A stretch of DNA of 64,000 bases from contig NZ_BQYI01000001.1 in assembly GCF_027923405.1 (NCBI RefSeq), forward strand, positions 3,946,501-4,010,500, written 5' to 3'. Below the pieces are notes generated by a model, which was not told where the DNA came from, made no database searches, and was given only the letters and a program-made list of their open reading frames with translations. Positions within the stretch are counted from its first letter, which is position 1, and every line of letters begins with the position of its first letter. The DNA is from Paenibacillus sp. YYML68 (lineage in GTDB: Bacteria; Bacillota; Bacilli; Paenibacillales; NBRC-103111). A program made the translations under genes and the position numbers. Shown piece by piece: positions 25,545 through 33,306 of the stretch.

Positions 25545-26003
25545 TTAACGGAACTTGGTCGACCAATCGAACCCGATCGCAGGATCGTCATACGCGATCC
25601 GGTATTCATCCGGCTGCTTCGGGTCGTAAGCCATGTTCGTGAAGTACACGATCGTCGCTGGCGTCTGTCCGAGTACCCGGTAGCCATGGGCAACGCCGCG
25701 CGGAATGAATAACAGATACGGGACGTCCTCGCCCATATAATAGACGTCTGTCTTGCCATAGGACGCGGAGTCCGAACGCATATCGTGCAGAACGACCTGC
25801 GCATGCCCGCTAGGGAAAAACCATATGTCATCCTGCAGCTTATGGTAATGGAACGCCTTGATGACGCCGGGGTAAGACGTGGACATCGACGCCTGGCCGA
25901 ACCGTCCGTAGATCGAATCGTCCTCCCGCAGCAGCTCCATGAAGAAGCCTCTGTCGTCGCAGTGCTTCACCAGCGGTTTTTTGTTCACACCGATAATGCT
26001 CAT
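25545..26003 (-). CDS. dTDP-4-dehydrorhamnose 3,5-epimerase-like cupin (SpsL/RmlC type)
   Basis: 152 residues, shorter than classical RmlC (about 180) but like the short SpsL protein of the B. subtilis spore-polysaccharide operon. A single cupin domain with CDDRGFFMELLRED, AFHYHKLQDDIWFFPSGHAQVVLHD and the IPRGVAHGYRVLG segment that carries conserved histidines of the family. It epimerises the 4-keto intermediate between RmlB and RmlD. Its start overlaps the rmlD stop by 4 bases, which also links it to the pathway. Confidence 0.87.
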   Translation of the reverse strand: MSIIGVNKKPLVKHCDDRGFFMELLREDDSIYGRFGQASMSTSYPGVIKAFHYHKLQDDIWFFPSGHAQVVLHDMRSDSASYGKTDVYYMGEDVPYLLFIPRGVAHGYRVLGQTPATIVYFTNMAYDPKQPDEYRIAYDDPAIGFDWSTKFR

Positions 26004-26872
26004 TCCTGCTCCCCCTTGCTGTTCATAATCTGTACATCGTCTTGAATATAGGCGGCCAGCGCCTCTCTCCAGCCCCGCATCGGCGGAAAACCAGCCTTAC
26101 GCAGCGCCTCATGAGCGAAGGCAGAATGCGCTGGACGATGCGCGGGCGTTACGAACTGGTCGGATGTAACGGGACGCAGCTCGACATGCGCAAGGCCAGC
26201 CTCCTGCACAATCGCCTCGGCGAACGCGAACCGCGAGCAGTAGCCGCCGTTGGATACGTGATACAGCCCGTAATGCTCCGTCTCGACGAGACGACCGATG
26301 CACTCGGCCAAATCTCTCGTGTACGTCGGCGAGCCGAACTGGTCGTCAACGACCTGCAGCGGCTGACCCGCTTGTGCCTTGGACAGCACCTTGGTGACGA
26401 AGTTGTCGCCGCCTTGCCCGTACAGCCAAGACGTACGGACGATATAGTGCCGCGCACATGTCGTCTCGACCAGCTGCTCGCCCAGACGCTTCGTGACGCC
26501 ATAGACGCTGAGCGGGCGAACAGGATCGTCCTCGCTGTACGGCGCTCCCTTGCTACCGTCGAACACATAGTCGGTGCTGACATAGACGACCTTGGCCTTC
26601 ACAGCGTCGGCCGCAAGTGCGACGTACCCGGTTCCGAGCGTGTTGATGCGATAAGCCTCGGCTGTCTCAGTCTCTGCCAGATCCACCTTCGTGTAAGCCG
26701 CCGCATGAATGACGGCATCCGGCCGCACATCCGCGAGCGCCTCCCGCACCACTTTCTCATCGACGATATCGAGCTGTTGCCTCGTCATGGGCACGACCTC
26801 GTGCTGCTCTGACAGCACCCGGGTTAGGTCACGACCGAGCTGCCCGCCAGCTCCTGTAATGAGCAGCTTCAT
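26000..26872 (-). CDS. rmlD: dTDP-4-dehydrorhamnose reductase
   Basis: 290 residues. MKLLITGAGGQLGRDL is the NADPH-binding motif. VIHAAAYTKVDLAE, VYVSTDYVFDGSKG and YGVTKRLGEQ (Y-x3-K) complete the RmlD signature. It catalyses the last step to dTDP-L-rhamnose and corresponds to SpsK. The ATG overlaps the stop (GGATGA) of a 24-codon open frame that is a duplicated copy of its own first codons, so translation may be coupled through that leader. Confidence 0.94.
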   Translation of the reverse strand: MKLLITGAGGQLGRDLTRVLSEQHEVVPMTRQQLDIVDEKVVREALADVRPDAVIHAAAYTKVDLAETETAEAYRINTLGTGYVALAADAVKAKVVYVSTDYVFDGSKGAPYSEDDPVRPLSVYGVTKRLGEQLVETTCARHYIVRTSWLYGQGGDNFVTKVLSKAQAGQPLQVVDDQFGSPTYTRDLAECIGRLVETEHYGLYHVSNGGYCSRFAFAEAIVQEAGLAHVELRPVTSDQFVTPAHRPAHSAFAHEALRKAGFPPMRGWREALAAYIQDDVQIMNSKGEQE

Positions 26873-26959
26873 CCGCGCTCACCTCTCGCCTGAAGCTTCG
26901 ACTTGTACTCGTAACGCTTAATCCCAGTAATGAGCAACTTCATCCGCGATCACCTCGCG
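26853..26959 (-). repeat. Tandem duplication of the rmlB/rmlD gene junction
   Basis: Two 36-base copies (26853-26888 and 26924-26959) match at 32 positions and start 71 bases apart. Each holds a GAGGTGA-type ribosome site, a GGATGA stop-start overlap and the first seven codons of rmlD. Confidence 0.85.
26869..26943 (-). CDS. 24-codon open frame made by duplication of the rmlB-rmlD junction
   Basis: ATG at 26943 overlaps the rmlB stop (GGATGA) and the frame begins MKLLITG like rmlD. It ends with a TGA overlapping the rmlD ATG in the same GGATGA arrangement. It probably serves, if anything, as a coupling leader. There is no sign that the peptide itself is functional. Confidence 0.45.
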   Translation of the reverse strand: MKLLITGIKRYEYKSKLQARGERG

Positions 26960-27926
26960 TCAGCAGCTCGCGCCACCAGGCCTCGTTGTGCTGGTACCAC
27001 TCGATGGTGGCGGTCAGACCGTCGTCGAGCTTATACTTCGGCTTCCAGCCAAGCTCTGTCGTCATCTTGGACGGATCGATCGCATAACGGCGGTCGTGTC
27101 CGAGTCGGTCCTGCACGTACTGAATGAGCGTCTCCGGCTTGCCGAGCTGCTGCAGTACCGTACGGACGATGTCGAGGTTGCGCCGCTCGTTATGGCCGCC
27201 GATGTTATAGACCTCGCCCGGCTTGCCATTCAACAGGACGAGCGCGATCGCCGCGCAATGATCCTCGACGTGCAGCCAATCCCGCACATTCGTTCCGTCG
27301 CCGTATACCGGGATCAATTGATCCTGCAGCGCACGCGTTATAATAGTAGGAATTAATTTCTCCGGATGCTGGTACGGCCCGTAGTTGTTCGAGCAGCGCG
27401 TCGTCATGACCGGGAGCCCGTACGTCTCGAAGTAAGCTCTCGCCATCAAGTCCGAGCCTGCCTTGCTCGCAGAATACGGGCTGTTCGGCGCAAGCGGCGT
27501 CTCCTCGGTGAACAGACCCTCGTCGCCCAGCGAGCCGTACACCTCGTCCGTCGACACATGCACGAAGCGAGCTACTTGGTGCCGACGAGCCTCCTCGAGC
27601 AGGCACAGCGTGCCCATCACGTTCGTCCGGACGAACGCCCCCGCATCCCGGATGCTCCGATCCACATGTGATTCCGCTGCAAAATGGACGACCGCAGCCA
27701 GCTTCTCCTCATCGAACAGACGCGCTACCGCCTCAGCGTCGGCTATGTCTGCCTTGACGAATCGGTACTGCTCGCTGCCCTCAAGCTCAGCCACGTTGTT
27801 CGGGTTGCCCGCATACGTGAGCAGGTCCAGATTGACAATCCGATCGTGCGGATGGTGGCTCGCCCAATATTTAATGAAATTACTGCCAATGAAGCCGCAG
27901 CCTCCTGTTACAAGTATCGTTCTCAT
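26940..27926 (-). CDS. rmlB: dTDP-glucose 4,6-dehydratase
   Basis: 328 residues of the extended SDR family. ILVTGGCGFIGSNFI binds NAD. HFAAESHVDRSI, HVSTDEVYGSLG and YSASKAGSD (Y-x3-K) are hallmark RmlB motifs, and RDWLHVEDHC and NIGGHNERRN complete the identification. It makes dTDP-4-keto-6-deoxyglucose and corresponds to SpsJ. It overlaps rmlA by 4 bases at its start; its stop overlaps the ATG of a short leader frame before rmlD. Confidence 0.95.
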   Translation of the reverse strand: MRTILVTGGCGFIGSNFIKYWASHHPHDRIVNLDLLTYAGNPNNVAELEGSEQYRFVKADIADAEAVARLFDEEKLAAVVHFAAESHVDRSIRDAGAFVRTNVMGTLCLLEEARRHQVARFVHVSTDEVYGSLGDEGLFTEETPLAPNSPYSASKAGSDLMARAYFETYGLPVMTTRCSNNYGPYQHPEKLIPTIITRALQDQLIPVYGDGTNVRDWLHVEDHCAAIALVLLNGKPGEVYNIGGHNERRNLDIVRTVLQQLGKPETLIQYVQDRLGHDRRYAIDPSKMTTELGWKPKYKLDDGLTATIEWYQHNEAWWRELLTRGDRG

Positions 27927-28645
27927 GCTTCCTCTTCCCCCAGCAATCGGATGCCTGCGTCAAGCAGTGAACGATGCGTTCCAGCATCAGTCCACCATCC
28001 GCGAAGCTCGCTGTACGTGAGCTGTCCGAGTCGGGCGTACTCATTGTTGACGTCCGTAATCTCCAGCTCCCCTCGCGCAGATGGCTTCAGGCTCCGAACA
28101 ATTTGGAATACATTAGAATCGTACAAGTACATGCCCGTCACCGCAAGATCGGAATGAGGCTCCTGCGGCTTTTCTACTATACGAGTAATAACGCCGTTCT
28201 CGACTTCAGCCACGCCGTAGCGCTCAGGGTCAGGCACCCGCTTCACGAACACATGAGCACCATGCTCGCGCTGCTTGAATGCCGCAACCGCCTCGGCGAG
28301 CGAATCCTCGTACAAGTTATCGCCGAGCAGCAGGAGCACCTTATCATCAGCCTCCACGAACGGCTCCGCCAACCCTAGAGCTTGAGCGATGCCCCCCGCC
28401 TCCTCCTGCAGCAAGTAGGCGACACGCACACCCCAGCACGCTCCGCTGCCGACATACTCCGCGTACAGCCCCATCGAATGCTTGCCCGTAATGAGCAGCA
28501 CATCCTTGATACCGGCCTCCGCCATCTTGGCGATGGCGTAATGGATCATCGGATATTTGCCGACCGGTAGCAGATGCTTATTCACAATACGGGTCATCGG
28601 ACGCAACCGTGTACCGTTGCCACCGGCCAATAGTATTCCTTTCAT
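27923..28645 (-). CDS. rmlA: Glucose-1-phosphate thymidylyltransferase
   Basis: 240 residues, the short form (SpsI is similar) compared with about 290 for classical RmlA. The nucleotidyltransferase signature LLAGGNGTRLRPMT, then KYPMIHYAI, LLLLGDNLYED (metal-binding Asp) and VVEKPQEP are present; the dTTP-sensing C-terminal extension is missing. It is the first enzyme of the dTDP-L-rhamnose pathway and the first gene of the operon. AGGAGGGAG precedes the start and a CATACCATA element lies about 57 bases upstream. Confidence 0.94.
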   Translation of the reverse strand: MKGILLAGGNGTRLRPMTRIVNKHLLPVGKYPMIHYAIAKMAEAGIKDVLLITGKHSMGLYAEYVGSGACWGVRVAYLLQEEAGGIAQALGLAEPFVEADDKVLLLLGDNLYEDSLAEAVAAFKQREHGAHVFVKRVPDPERYGVAEVENGVITRIVEKPQEPHSDLAVTGMYLYDSNVFQIVRSLKPSARGELEITDVNNEYARLGQLTYSELRGWWTDAGTHRSLLDAGIRLLGEEEA

Positions 28646-28701
28646 CGCAGTTACTCCCTCCTAGCGCCACGCGCATTTGATGATGTTCGCTGCCATGCTG
28701 T

Positions 28702-28710
28702 TATGGTATG
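28702..28710 (-). promoter_or_regulatory. Sigma-K/sigma-E-like -10 element before rmlA
   Basis: The minus strand reads CATACCATA, an exact match to the sigma-K pattern CATANNNTA and 7 of 8 to the sigma-E pattern CATACAMT. It would give a leader of about 50 bases before the rmlA start at 28645. No AC at the ideal 16-17-base distance is present (one lies at 14). Confidence 0.5.
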
Positions 28711-28719
28711 CACCTGCCG

Positions 28720-29372
28720 CAGTCGTCTAGTGGACGATTACCACGCATACGGAAAAATTGGCTGTTGTCCGTCGTTCGCTGCCGTTGCGAGGCCGAAGTG
28801 GACGGGCACTCCGTAAGTCTCCAGCAGGGGATGATTTCTGCTAGGGAACGGCCTCTGCCGATCGGGCACGTCCTCTACTGGGGGCACACTGGCTTGTCCT
28901 GGGACTCGACTTCTGGACCCGCTCGGTTTCTGGTCACGCTCGGCTTTTGCTAGGACTCGACTTCAGCCGAGGTCGACTTCTGCTCGTGCTCGACTTCTCC
29001 CGAGGTCGCTCTGGCTTGTCCAACCGTCGTGAAGCCTCTGTCACTCGAGCGAAGGGACACGAATGACCTTATTTCGAAGTATTAGTCGTTTTGCACAGTC
29101 TAACGGACTCAGAAGACTCTATTGCTCCTCTTTTACTCGTTATACCGCACTCTACCGCGTAATAAGGCTTTATGTGTCCGCAACTATTGTTCGATCAACG
29201 ACTTTTGCTAGTTAGCGTCTCCTGTGTCCGTTACTCTGTCGGGAGCGTGTGGTGTCAGTGAGGTGTGCTACCATGCGGCTACGTTGAGCTACATAGTGTA
29301 CGGACCCCGTTCGACGTAGTTTAGCAACAACCGAGCAGCGCTTAGCAAAAAAACTTTGATGTAAGCAACAAA
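28720..29372. other. Non-coding stretch between rmlA and the repeat-protein gene
   Basis: About 650 bases with no credible gene on either strand. It holds degenerate short repeats around CTCGACTTCTG (28905-29010), several palindromic GTCGAC/CTCGAG fragments, and a more A+T-rich part near 29050-29370. No ribosome site, promoter or homology-like reading frame was found. It may be decayed sequence. Confidence 0.5.
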
Positions 29373-29401
29373 CGGACGTCCAGCAATATGCCGGACGTCC
29401 G
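29373..29401 (-). terminator. Terminator after the decapeptide-repeat protein gene
   Basis: A 9-bp perfect stem (CGGACGTCC / GGACGTCCG) with an 11-base loop, followed on the minus strand by TTTGTTGCTT. It lies about 110 bases beyond the stop of the 1224-residue protein. Confidence 0.7.
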
Positions 29402-29471
29402 CCTATGCCGCGGCGAGTTACGTTACAGGCCGCTCGCCGCCATGCAAGCTGCAGCTGCTCGCAGTTCTACT

Positions 29472-29506
29472 CTCACTGCTCACTGCTCACTGCTCACTGC
29501 TCACTA
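29472..29506. repeat. 7-bp tandem repeat just after the repeat-protein gene
   Basis: Five consecutive heptamers (CTCACTG four times, then CTCACTA) between the stop codon at 29511 and the terminator. It is a simple-sequence tract of unknown role, prone to copy-number change. Confidence 0.85.
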
Positions 29507-29510
29507 AGCC

Positions 29511-32500
29511 TTACGCTCGCTTGCCCATCGCGATCCAGTTCACCATACCAACAACAGCCGACGATGGCTGACTCCGCACGATACGCAGTGTCGCGCCATC
29601 CTGCCGCTTCTCGCAGATCGAAGCGTAGCAGCCCGACTCACTAAGTGTAGCGACCAGCGCGTAGTGCACATCGGAGAACGGCTCCTCGTAGCCGATCGTT
29701 ACCAGCACTTCCTCGCACTCGTCTGCGAGCTGGAACATCTCGATGCCGTACTGCTGCACAGAAGCCGGCTTAGCGATAGCCGATGCAGGTGCTGCTGTTG
29801 CCTCAGCAGGAGCTACTTCCTGCTCTGCTGCAGGCTCCGCTCCAGCAAGCTCAACGAGCTCGGCTGTTCCATCCGCTCCCTCGACCGAGTCGCTTCCGTC
29901 CGCTGCTTCGACCGCGGCACTACCATCCGTTTCCTCGACCACACCTGCTCCGTCCACAGCCTCTACCTCGGCGACCGCTCCTTCCGCCGCCTCAACGGCA
30001 GCGCTCGAGCTTTCCCAGCCTTCGGCATCCAGCTCGAACTCAGCGGCGAACTCAGCCGCGTAGGCTTCGCTCGCTTCAGCTGCACACTCGCCTGTAGCAC
30101 GCAGCGTATCAGTCTCCTGAGATGCAACAGCACCGTCCAGCGCCTCTGCGCCGATTCCTTGCACCGCTTGATCAAGCACGCCATCCGCGTCGGTTGCAGC
30201 CACACTCGCATCAAGAGCAGCTCCAGCTTCCAACGATTCAGCTCCTGCCCCGGACACCGCAGATCCCACATCCGACTGACGCTGCGCCTGCTGAGCGGCC
30301 TGCGCTTCTGTGACCAGCTGGAGCACCAGCTCCTGGAACGAAGCATCGAGGTGGCTCGCCGAGATGCTGCCCGGACGCAGGTGATAGCCCGAGATCGCCT
30401 CTGCCTTAATATGCAGGCTGTCAATCGTATCGTTGCATATATGGTCAGCCTGCACCGAGCCTCGCGCCAGCTTCTCCCAGCTCACAGCGCCATCGGCCAG
30501 TTTCGAGCCATCCACCGAGCCCTCCGACAGCTTCTCGCCCGTCACGGAGCCTTCGGCCAGCTTCTCGGTCGTTACAGCTCCGTCCGCCAGCTTCCAGCTG
30601 ACTACCGCCCAGTCCGCTAGCTTCGACGTCTCGACCGAGCATTCCGCCAGCTTCACGCTCGTAATTGAGCGCTCTGCCACCTTCTCTGCTGTGACCGCGC
30701 CGTCCGCCAGCTTCTCGCCCGTTACTGCGCCATTGGCGAGCTTCTCGAAGACGACCGAGTGATCGGCCAGCTTCTCGGTGACGACCGACGCAGCTGCAAG
30801 CTTCGAAGACTCCACCGCACCGTCTGCTAGCTTATCAGCTACGACCGCTCCATCGCTCAGCTTCTCCGTACGGACCGCACCGTCGCTCAGCTTCTCCGTA
30901 CCGACCACGCCATAGGCCAGCTTCTCCGATACAACGGAGCCATCCGCCAGCTTCTCAGCGCTTACGGCACCAGCTGCGAGCTTGGCGCCGGTCACTGCGC
31001 CCTCCGACAGCTTCTCACCCGTTACAGCGAAAGCACCGAGGTGCACCGTGTGCACCGCCGCTTCCGACAGCTGCAGCGCGCCGATGGCGCCTTCCTGAAG
31101 GTGCATCGAGGCTACGGAGCCTGCTGCCAGATGCACGCTGTCTACAGCGCCTGCCGACAGCTGAGTCGATGTCACCGCACCTTCGGCCAGCTTATCGGTC
31201 GTGATCGAGCCGCTCTCGATTTTGTCACGCGTCACGGCGCCAGTAGCGAGCTGCTGTGCCTTAATAACCGCAGAACCGAGGTGCAGGTTCTGAATAATGC
31301 CGGGCGACAGATGATCGGTCAGCACTGACGCGCGGGCGAGCTTATCGCTCGTCACGCTGCCCTGTGCCAGCTTCGCACTCGTTACCGCCAAGTTCGTCAG
31401 CTTGTCGGTCGAGACCGACTCGACGGACAGCTTCGACGTCGTAATGCAATGGTTGGCAAGGTGAGCATTCTGGACCGACGACTCCTGCAGATGCTGCGTC
31501 TGCACCGCACCCGGTGCTAGCTTCTCAGACGTCACTGCCCGTTCAGCCAGCTTATCGGCGCCAATGGCACGCTCCATCACATGCTCCGATCCGATCAGCC
31601 TGGCGCCAAGATGGACGGACTGCACACTTTTTTCCGCCAAATGTCCGGATTGAATGGAGCCTCCTGCTACATGCTCGCTGAGCACCGAATGCTTCGCCAG
31701 CTTCTTCGACGTGATCGCCTGATCGGCCAGCTTCTCGCTTGTTACCGACAGATGAACGAGCTGCTCCGTATCGATGATGCCGGACGCCAGCTTCTCCGAT
31801 GTAATCGAACGCGGCTGCAGCTGCTCCGTACCGACGGACTTCGGAGCCAGATGAACGCCCTGCACGCTGCTCTCAGCCAGGTGCTTGGAGCCGATCACAC
31901 CTTCTGCCACATGCTCGCCAAGCACGACTTGCTTCCCAAGCTTCTTGGATGTGACCGACTGATCCTCAAGCTTCTCTGCAGTAACGGCCTTATCGGTAAG
32001 GTGGCTTGCGCTAACGCTCTGGGCAGCGAGCTTGTCGCCGTTTACCGACCGAGCAGCCAGATGGTGGGCATCCACGACACCCGGTGCTAGATGCTTACCT
32101 TCGATCGTATGGTCCTGTAGATGCGCACTCTGTACCGAACCCTTCCCCAGCTTCGAGGCCGTGACCGCACCGTCCTTCAGATGCGACTGCTGCACGGATA
32201 GGTCCGTCAGGTGCATGCTCTCGATCTGCTTGGCGGCAATATGGCCGCTGTATATGCATGAATCGGTCAGATGCTCTGTCACGACGGAGCTCGGCTTCAA
32301 GTGCTCCGATGTGACGCTCCAAACGGCCAGCTTCTCCTCCGTTACGGCTCCCGCTGCAAGCTTCTCCGTACTCACACTGCCTTCTGCGAGCTTGGAAGCG
32401 GTGACCGTCTGGTCGCGAAGCTTCTCATGCGTGACCGACATGTCTGCGAGCTTTGACGTATTGACGGCACCATTCGCCAGATTGATCGTATGGACCGCAC

Positions 32501-33185
32501 CGCTTCTGATTTTATCTGTCGTAATCGACTGGCTTTGAATCAATTCGCCGGTAATGGCTTCCTCCGCCAGATGCTTCGTATGAATGGAATGATCAGCCAG
32601 CTTCATGGCGTCGATCGTTTTGTCAGCAAGCTTCTCCGATGTGATACTGTTGTCTTGGATTTTGTCTCCGGTAATGGTATGGGCGTGGAGCTTATCTCCC
32701 GTAATGGAGCCTGTAACAAGATGCTCGCTCGAGATCGAGCGAGGCGCAATTTTTTGTCCGGTTACGCTGTGATCGGCCAGCTTACTTGTATCTACTGCAT
32801 AGTCTGATAAATTATCACGTGTAACGCTGCCTCGCTTCAGCCTTGTACCATCGACCGCATATCTAGCAATCTTCTCTGTTGTAACCGCTTCGTCAGATAT
32901 ATCGTCCGTGTACACATTCGAGTCGCGACGTACGAATGTTGTTTGCTGCGGTGCAACGAATACTTCCTTCTTCGTTACAGGCACTGGCGGCTTCGCTTTA
33001 GGCTCGCTTCGCAGCTCCTCGGTTACCGGAGCGGCACTAACTACGGCATTTTCTTGACGCTTTGGGCTGCCGGCCTTCTTCGACAGCTCCTCATCGAGCC
33101 AACGCAGCTCGTTGATTTGGGGACGCATCCGCTTTGGATATTGCGTGCTGGGCTTGCGGGATTCCCGGCGGCTCTCCTTCTTCAT
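29511..33185 (-). CDS. Giant decapeptide-repeat fibre-like protein with acidic linker and WIAG-tail-like C-terminus
   Basis: 1224 residues, start supported by AGGAGGAA. Residues 1-90 are basic and Pro-rich, without a signal peptide. Residues 91-950 are 86 uninterrupted decapeptides with consensus [VI]-T-S-E-[KH]-L-A-D-G-[AS]: position 1 is always Val/Ile and position 6 always Leu/Ile/Val, and no unit is longer or shorter than ten. Such GSxTxxKLADG repeats also occur in phage tail-fibre-like proteins, which suggests an extended fibre (inference). Residues 951-1138 form an Ala-rich acidic linker (41 Asp/Glu, two Arg, no Lys). About 1141-1224 is a compact domain ending VNWIAMGKRA, close to what I recall as the WIAG-tail domain. 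Ser/Thr are abundant and glycosyltransferase genes surround it, so it is a likely glycosylated surface protein. A sigma-K-like promoter precedes it. Confidence 0.85.
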   Translation of the reverse strand: MKKESRRESRKPSTQYPKRMRPQINELRWLDEELSKKAGSPKRQENAVVSAAPVTEELRSEPKAKPPVPVTKKEVFVAPQQTTFVRRDSNVYTDDISDEAVTTEKIARYAVDGTRLKRGSVTRDNLSDYAVDTSKLADHSVTGQKIAPRSISSEHLVTGSITGDKLHAHTITGDKIQDNSITSEKLADKTIDAMKLADHSIHTKHLAEEAITGELIQSQSITTDKIRSGAVHTINLANGAVNTSKLADMSVTHEKLRDQTVTASKLAEGSVSTEKLAAGAVTEEKLAVWSVTSEHLKPSSVVTEHLTDSCIYSGHIAAKQIESMHLTDLSVQQSHLKDGAVTASKLGKGSVQSAHLQDHTIEGKHLAPGVVDAHHLAARSVNGDKLAAQSVSASHLTDKAVTAEKLEDQSVTSKKLGKQVVLGEHVAEGVIGSKHLAESSVQGVHLAPKSVGTEQLQPRSITSEKLASGIIDTEQLVHLSVTSEKLADQAITSKKLAKHSVLSEHVAGGSIQSGHLAEKSVQSVHLGARLIGSEHVMERAIGADKLAERAVTSEKLAPGAVQTQHLQESSVQNAHLANHCITTSKLSVESVSTDKLTNLAVTSAKLAQGSVTSDKLARASVLTDHLSPGIIQNLHLGSAVIKAQQLATGAVTRDKIESGSITTDKLAEGAVTSTQLSAGAVDSVHLAAGSVASMHLQEGAIGALQLSEAAVHTVHLGAFAVTGEKLSEGAVTGAKLAAGAVSAEKLADGSVVSEKLAYGVVGTEKLSDGAVRTEKLSDGAVVADKLADGAVESSKLAAASVVTEKLADHSVVFEKLANGAVTGEKLADGAVTAEKVAERSITSVKLAECSVETSKLADWAVVSWKLADGAVTTEKLAEGSVTGEKLSEGSVDGSKLADGAVSWEKLARGSVQADHICNDTIDSLHIKAEAISGYHLRPGSISASHLDASFQELVLQLVTEAQAAQQAQRQSDVGSAVSGAGAESLEAGAALDASVAATDADGVLDQAVQGIGAEALDGAVASQETDTLRATGECAAEASEAYAAEFAAEFELDAEGWESSSAAVEAAEGAVAEVEAVDGAGVVEETDGSAAVEAADGSDSVEGADGTAELVELAGAEPAAEQEVAPAEATAAPASAIAKPASVQQYGIEMFQLADECEEVLVTIGYEEPFSDVHYALVATLSESGCYASICEKRQDGATLRIVRSQPSSAVVGMVNWIAMGKRA
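30336..32915 (-). repeat. 86 x 30-bp array coding decapeptides
   Basis: A 2580-bp tract in strict 30-bp phase with no insertion or deletion. Units differ strongly at DNA level but keep Val/Ile, Leu and small residues in fixed positions, so the array is old and under protein-level selection rather than a fresh expansion. Units near the C-terminal end (about residues 721-900) are closest to the consensus. Confidence 0.92.
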
Positions 33186-33227
33186 GGGGGTTCCTCCTAG
33201 ATGGCAGATAATGTTATCCAGTCATGG

Positions 33228-33255
33228 TAACATATGCACATCGCCCATCCATGGT
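33228..33255 (-). promoter_or_regulatory. Sigma-K-like promoter of the decapeptide-repeat gene
   Basis: On the minus strand, AC (33255-33254, within GGACC) is followed after exactly 17 bases by CATATGTTA (33236-33228). This fits the sigma-K consensus (AC, 16-17 bases, CATANNNTA) in both parts. The start codon at 33185 lies about 43 bases downstream of the -10. Confidence 0.65.
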
Positions 33256-33306
33256 CCTTGTGTCCATACAAAATTAGGCGACTGCCCCTGCACAGCCGCC
33301 CCGTCT

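Noticed and set aside
28708..28953. An 81-codon plus-strand frame in the gap upstream of rmlA
   Set aside because: No ribosome site, no recognisable domain, and it overlaps the sigma-K-like element on the other strand. It lies in sequence with degenerate short repeats.
29472..29506. Possible CRISPR-like array
   Set aside because: The units are contiguous 7-mers without spacers, and no cas gene is present.
29664..32807. Several plus-strand frames opposite the decapeptide array
   Set aside because: The 30-bp periodicity keeps stop codons out of other frames as well. Their products are Ser/Phe-rich repeats without starts or domains.
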